DNA of 8,100 nt from Spirosoma sp. GTDB taxonomy: Bacteria; Bacteroidota; Bacteroidia; Cytophagales; Spirosomataceae. The notes beneath the pieces are model-generated. The model worked only from the letters and a program-made list of their open reading frames with translations, was not told where the DNA came from and searched no databases. Shown here piece after piece: positions 6,833 to 8,100 of this stretch; within the stretch, counting starts at the first letter, position 1; every line of letters begins with the position of its first letter. A program made the translations under genes and the position numbers. Where the stretch lies: positions 1-8,100 of the forward strand of contig JAQBNX010000142.1 of assembly GCA_028288385.1 (NCBI GenBank). Reading direction: 5' to 3'.

Positions 6833-7556
6833 AAATTATGTAACGGGGAAATTATCTGAGGATGAGCAAACCCGCTTTGAAGCCGTGCTACGTACCGACC
6901 CGGCTGTGGCCGATGCACTGGCCTTTTATGTATTGGCTAAACACACGGCTAAGGTGGAGGCCCGTGCTGAGCGCCGGGCCGAACTCGATGCCCTGCGCCG
7001 GGCGCCGGTTCGTCTGCAGTGGAGTGCGCCCATGCGCTGGGCGGCTGCCGCCAGCGTCGCGTTGTTGCTAGGCCTGGGATGGGTGTTCTTACGGCCGGAA
7101 GATTCGACACTTGCTGCCAGCCGAATGGTGGATGAATACGTGGCCGGGCATTTTACGCAACTGCCAACCACTATGGATGGAGGTTCCTCTGGGTCACCTA
7201 CCGCTGACAGTGTAAAACTTGGCATTGGGCTACTGAACAGTGATAAACTTGCTGATGCAGACGCTGTAATGAAGGACATACTGAAGCGGCAGCCTCTTAA
7301 CGACGATGCATTAAAAGTTGCCGGTATTGTTTCCCTCCGGCGTGGCAATTATGACAATGCTATTACCTTTTTTCACCGTCTGAGCCAGCGTACCGACCTG
7401 TATAGCAACCCTGGTTTATTTTACGAAAGCCTCACACTTTTGAAGCGAAACCGACCGATGGATAAAGAGCAGGCAAAAAAATTGCTTGAGGACGTGATTA
7501 AGAGGAACTTGGAAGGCAAACAGGAGGCAGAAGCTTTACTAAAGGAATTACAGTAA
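6810..7556 (+). CDS. Membrane-anchored anti-sigma-like protein with TPR-like C-terminus
   Basis: This 248-residue protein probably controls the sigma factor encoded just upstream. Residues 1-62 resemble the cytoplasmic N-terminus of anti-sigma factors and related regulators (IIENYVTGKLSEDEQTRFEAVLRTDP), but no zinc-binding CxxC/HxxxC set is present. A basic stretch (R63, R64, R68) leads into one membrane helix at about 75-94 (MRWAAAASVALLLGLGWVFL). After a Ser/Gly-rich linker (about 119-132), residues 133-199 read as helix pairs of the TPR type (for example DALKVAGIVSLRRGNYDNAITFFHRL), with further helices to the end. The likely topology places the N-terminus inside and the TPR part in the periplasm. 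The start ATG lies within the sigma gene (23-bp overlap). The part around 6961-7020 is very GC-rich (about 75% by hand count). Anti-sigma function is an inference from arrangement and N-terminal pattern. Confidence 0.8.
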   Translation: MNDLEIIENYVTGKLSEDEQTRFEAVLRTDPAVADALAFYVLAKHTAKVEARAERRAELDALRRAPVRLQWSAPMRWAAAASVALLLGLGWVFLRPEDSTLAASRMVDEYVAGHFTQLPTTMDGGSSGSPTADSVKLGIGLLNSDKLADADAVMKDILKRQPLNDDALKVAGIVSLRRGNYDNAITFFHRLSQRTDLYSNPGLFYESLTLLKRNRPMDKEQAKKLLEDVIKRNLEGKQEAEALLKELQ

Positions 7557-7602
7557 TTACCTGTTAAACGGACTACTCTCACCTAATTTATTATCGAACT
7601 CT

Positions 7603-8100
7603 ATGAATGAGCCAGAATACAAAGGAAATAAGGAGTATTACGATCTTCCCCGTCCATTTTTTCATGAAAAGGTTGATGAGTTAGCTAAATCCGATCCCTC
7701 TGTTCCTTTAACGGTACGGTACCCAAAAGATCCGCTACGTTTAGTTGTAAGACATCAACTGGTACTTCGATTGAAGCAACCATCATTAACAAATAATGAG
7801 GAGGTAATCCTTTCTGGGCTTAATGTTAGCTCAGAACAATTCATCAGTGGGATTAAAGCAACTGTTCGGCGTGTCTCACACTGTAATCCTAATTTGGTTC
7901 TGCTGGAAGGTGATGGAATTCAATATCTGAAGGACCCAATTGAAGTGCAGTATAGTCCGGGCCGTGATGTACCACCGCCAGACGTTGCAATTAGTAGTGC
8001 AAATGATGTACACTACAGTCCAGGCCGTGATGTACCACCGCCAGACGGAATTGTGGCTTCATCTGGCGGTGGTGGTACCCCAGTTGTATCCAGATCAGTC
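7603..8100 (+). CDS. Unrecognised protein, N-terminal 166 residues (runs off the window)
   Basis: An open frame starts at ATG 7603 (MNEPEYKGNKEYYDLPRPF) and stays open to the window edge, 46 bp after the TPR gene in the same direction, so it is probably in the same operon. There is no signal peptide or membrane helix in the visible part. Residues 1-115 are mixed and look globular. Residues about 116-157 hold two copies of a 21-residue unit with the core YSPGRDVPPPD, followed by SSGGGGTP, which looks like a flexible linker to a following domain. I do not recognise the family. The region around residues 35-110 (RLVVRHQLVLRLK... to LVLLEGDGIQYLK) could be a pro-domain-like or adaptor fold before an enzymatic domain, but this is a guess. 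By hand count, 7621-7920 is about 40% GC, lower than the upstream genes. A downstream catalytic domain would decide its role. Confidence 0.75.
   Translation, partial: MNEPEYKGNKEYYDLPRPFFHEKVDELAKSDPSVPLTVRYPKDPLRLVVRHQLVLRLKQPSLTNNEEVILSGLNVSSEQFISGIKATVRRVSHCNPNLVLLEGDGIQYLKDPIEVQYSPGRDVPPPDVAISSANDVHYSPGRDVPPPDGIVASSGGGGTPVVSRSV
7942..8067 (+). repeat. 63-bp in-frame tandem duplication (two copies)
   Basis: Two direct copies with a period of 63 bp encode EVQYSPGRDVPPPD... and DVHYSPGRDVPPPD.... The core segments 7951-7984 and 8014-8047 match at 32 of 34 bases, and both differences are synonymous (TAT/TAC and CCG/CCA). The remainder of each unit has diverged more (VAISSAN versus GIVASSG). 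It is an in-frame protein repeat of recent origin or under strong constraint at the protein level. Confidence 0.85.
8034..8073. repeat. 12-bp perfect inverted repeat at the end of the tandem duplication
   Basis: ACCACCGCCAGA (8034-8045) is the exact reverse complement of TCTGGCGGTGGT (8062-8073), with 16 bases between. The first repeat copy (7971-7982) carries the same left arm and could pair as an alternative. The right arm encodes the SSGGGG run, the left arms encode VPPPD. The pairing is strong as RNA, but it may just follow from Pro and Gly codons being complementary. Confidence 0.6.

Noticed and set aside
6926..7348. A 140-codon open frame on the minus strand
   Set aside because: It lies fully inside the TPR-like membrane protein gene, is rich in Arg, Ser and Ala as expected from reading GC-rich DNA backwards, and shows no domain.
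7584..7591. TAATTTAT as a promoter -7 box before the third operon gene
   Set aside because: It lies only 11 bp before the start codon, leaving almost no leader, and no matching -33 element is seen; co-transcription with the upstream genes is simpler.

Overview
The window looks like chromosomal DNA of a Bacteroidota bacterium, probably from the Cytophagales (Spirosoma-like). This is inferred from several things. The genes lack clear Shine-Dalgarno sequences. Two intergenic regions carry boxes resembling the Bacteroidota -7 element (TAnnTTTG). The protein families, such as the arm-type integrase and an ECF sigma factor paired with a membrane/TPR partner, are typical of that group. Sampled lines of the body genes are roughly 53% GC by hand count. 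No rRNA, tRNA, CRISPR array or insertion sequence was seen. All convincing genes lie on the + strand.

Layout: 1-63 is probably the last 20 codons of an upstream gene. 91-1473 encodes a complete tyrosine recombinase (integrase) and is the only mobile-element gene visible. 1614-3044 encodes a metallo-beta-lactamase/beta-CASP RNase-like protein. 3120-4073 is accA, the alpha subunit of acetyl-CoA carboxylase carboxyltransferase, and it ends in an unusually long near-perfect palindrome (4078-4143) that contains an intrinsic-terminator core. 4266-4922 encodes a HAD phosphatase of the YihX-like type. 4999-6153 encodes a multi-pass site-2-protease-like (M50) membrane metalloprotease.

The last part, from about 6172, is a separate transcription unit. 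It has an ECF sigma factor (6224-6832), overlapped by 23 bp by a single-pass membrane protein with an anti-sigma-like N-terminus and C-terminal TPR-like helices (6810-7556). After a 46-bp gap comes the start of an unrecognised protein (7603 to beyond 8100) that is AT-richer than the rest and contains a 21-residue tandem repeat followed by a glycine run. The first two genes look like a regulatory pair, and the third is the likely effector or target. This is the most promising place for an uncharacterised system, but the window ends before the effector's main domain.

The middle genes (RNase, accA, HAD phosphatase, M50 protease) look like ordinary chromosomal housekeeping or stress genes. They are in the same direction, with gaps of 75 to 192 bp, and show no obvious shared pathway.
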